From NCBI GenBank assembly GCA_964631235.1, contig CAZVZX010000006.1:62001-126000 (forward strand): a stretch of DNA of 64,000 bases, in the 5' to 3' direction. The notes beneath the pieces were generated by a model. It did no database searches and was not told where the DNA came from. It was given only the letters and a program-made list of their open reading frames with translations. Origin of the DNA: JARKPK01 sp964631235. Lineage in GTDB: Bacteria > Planctomycetota > Planctomycetia > Pirellulales > Thermoguttaceae. The position numbers were made by a program, and so were the translations under genes. How positions within the stretch are numbered: the stretch's first letter is position 1; the number at the start of each line of letters is the position of its first letter. Positions 62,667 to 64,000 of the stretch are shown piece after piece.

Positions 62667-64000
62667 CTACTTCTTCATCGCGGCCGCCAAGGCCTTGGCC
62701 GTCGCGTTGACGATCGCATCGGAGGTCAGCGTGGCACCGCTGACGGCATCGATTCCCTTCACCGTTTGCCGTTCGACGATCCGCCGCGGGATCTCGGTCA
62801 TCGAAGCGTAGTACTGTTTCTCCCGATGATCGGTCACCCGAACGGAAACGATGCGGTGATCTTTGACGACCACCTCGACGTAAACCTCAGCCTCGTAGCC
62901 GACGCTCGACGCGCGATAGGTTCCGTCGGGAACCTTGCTCAGGTCGAGCAGTTCGTAGAGCTTGATCGCTTCAGCGTTGGCGGCCGCACGCCGCTGATTG
63001 CGTTCGTAGCGTCCCTTGCCCCGCCCGCTGAACGGCACTTGCATCGCCCGTTGATAGTAGCGCAACGCCTCGGCGTATTTGCCGCAAAGGCGGCAGGCGT
63101 CGCCGGCATAAAGCAGCGCCACATCGGCATAAGCCCCCGACGCATTGGCTTCGGCGAGCTTCAGCGCGCGATCCAACTCGCCCAAATCGGCCCAAAGCTT
63201 GATCATGCTGAAGCTCGTGGGCAGCTTCTGGAGCAATTCGACGGCCATCTGCTTGTTGCCCAGCCGCCAGTAGCATTCGGCCAAATGCACGCCCCCATCG
63301 CTGCCCGGCAGGTCTCCCCGCTGCGCCTGGGCCTGTTGCCACCAAAAGGCGGCTCGAGCGAAATCCTGCAACAAAATGAAGTACATCCGCCCCAGCTCGT
63401 CCATCGTGCGGCGGCGCGCCTCGGGGCGATCTTGGTTGAGGCTCAGCACGTGATGCATCAATTTGACGCCCTCGCGCCAGCGGCTTGGGTTCGGATTGAT
63501 GATGTCCCAAATGTACTGGCCGAGGTAGCGTTGATTATCCCAAACCCTCGGCGGCGGCGACGTCCAATAGAGATCAAGCGTCTTCGGGTAGTTCAACGCC
63601 GTCGATTCGAACCAATCGGGCGGCGTGCGGCCCTGTTGGGCGATGAGCTTTTCCACTTCCTCCTTTGTGCGCGACGCCGCCGTTCTTGCACCGGCCGACT
63701 CGCCTGCTGTTGATCGCCCCGGCTCGCCCGTCGAGCCGCTCGCTTCCCCTGTGCCGCTTGAACCGCCAGTGGTGCCCGATCCCTCCGAGCCGGCTTTTCC
63801 GCCCGCAAGCACCTCCCGGCGGTCGCCTACGGTCAGGGCGGCCACCCGCTCCAACGGGTATGTCCGAGTGAAGGTCTTGCCGCCGATCTTCGTTTCGATG
63901 GAAACGGATTTCTCGTCGCGGGCGACGATTCGGCCTTCGACTTTCGCGCCGCTGAGCAGCTCAACAACGTCCGCTTTCGCGACAGCAACTCCCGCAACCA
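62667..64000 (-). CDS. TPR/FMN-binding domain protein (N-terminus beyond right edge)
   Basis: At least 443 residues; the frame stays open to the window edge, so the start is missing. The visible N-terminal part (DVVELLSGAKVEGRIVARDE) is a small beta domain common in planctomycete exported proteins, followed by a Ser/Gly/Thr linker. The middle has TPR-like helices (LGRMYFILLQDFARAAFWWQ, AGDACRLCGKYAEALRYYQR). The last 85 residues are an FMN-binding domain (VPDGTYRASSVGYEAEVYVE) ending with SGATLTSDAI, the site type where ApbE attaches FMN through Thr. It lies 104 bases before the polyferredoxin gene and is probably co-transcribed with it. Confidence 0.83.
   Translation of the reverse strand, partial: VAGVAVAKADVVELLSGAKVEGRIVARDEKSVSIETKIGGKTFTRTYPLERVAALTVGDRREVLAGGKAGSEGSGTTGGSSGTGEASGSTGEPGRSTAGESAGARTAASRTKEEVEKLIAQQGRTPPDWFESTALNYPKTLDLYWTSPPPRVWDNQRYLGQYIWDIINPNPSRWREGVKLMHHVLSLNQDRPEARRRTMDELGRMYFILLQDFARAAFWWQQAQAQRGDLPGSDGGVHLAECYWRLGNKQMAVELLQKLPTSFSMIKLWADLGELDRALKLAEANASGAYADVALLYAGDACRLCGKYAEALRYYQRAMQVPFSGRGKGRYERNQRRAAANAEAIKLYELLDLSKVPDGTYRASSVGYEAEVYVEVVVKDHRIVSVRVTDHREKQYYASMTEIPRRIVERQTVKGIDAVSGATLTSDAIVNATAKALAAAMKK

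Overview
The window looks like chromosomal DNA of a planctomycete, probably close to Pirellulales. This is inferred from protein style rather than a marker gene. The signs are Tat-exported Gfo/Idh/MocA oxidoreductases with a TIM-barrel isomerase, secreted proteins with long Ser/Pro/Ala linkers, a degenerate J-like N-terminus on a membrane-anchored LamG-like protein, and high GC. About 50 genes are supported. There are no rRNA or tRNA genes, insertion sequences, phage genes or CRISPR arrays.

Left part (1-15.5 kb): the start of a secreted protein on the minus strand (cut by the window edge), a DegP/HtrA protease, a secreted protein with a CX4CH motif, and a Nif3-family protein. Next comes a zinc-uptake operon, znuABC led by a ribbon-helix-helix protein with a Cys zinc-ribbon-like motif. 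Divergent from it is a secreted protein in which nearly one residue in four is Cys. Then apt, a secreted hypothetical, acpS (with changed metal-site residues), a membrane protein and a DUF805 protein.

15.5-23.3 kb is a sugar-metabolism cluster: two Tat-signal Gfo/Idh/MocA oxidoreductases, a sugar-porter MFS transporter, a Tat-signal sugar isomerase/epimerase and a cytoplasmic oxidoreductase. A LacI-like inverted repeat lies in the divergent promoter region.

23.4-34.3 kb holds a 928-residue anchored LamG-like protein, a YugP-type metallopeptidase, hemC, a DUF502 protein, comF, a PLP aminotransferase and an LptF/G permease.

34.6-50.4 kb is a complete 14-gene complex I operon, nuoA-N, with many overlapping stop/start codons. 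Several membrane subunits carry extra low-complexity stretches that map to the predicted periplasmic face. NuoG is short but keeps an N7-type cysteine set, and NuoM has a long unusual tail.

50.5-64 kb: a secreted PQQ-repeat protein, xseA, a stand-alone homologue of the CaMKII association domain, thyX, an ABC-2 exporter operon with a TPR-like partner, a NapH-NapG-like fusion polyferredoxin, and a TPR/FMN-binding protein that runs off the right edge. The last two form a NosR-like split electron-transfer pair.

A family of about 105 bp intergenic repeats (seven clear copies) is scattered through the window, and no annotated gene explains it.
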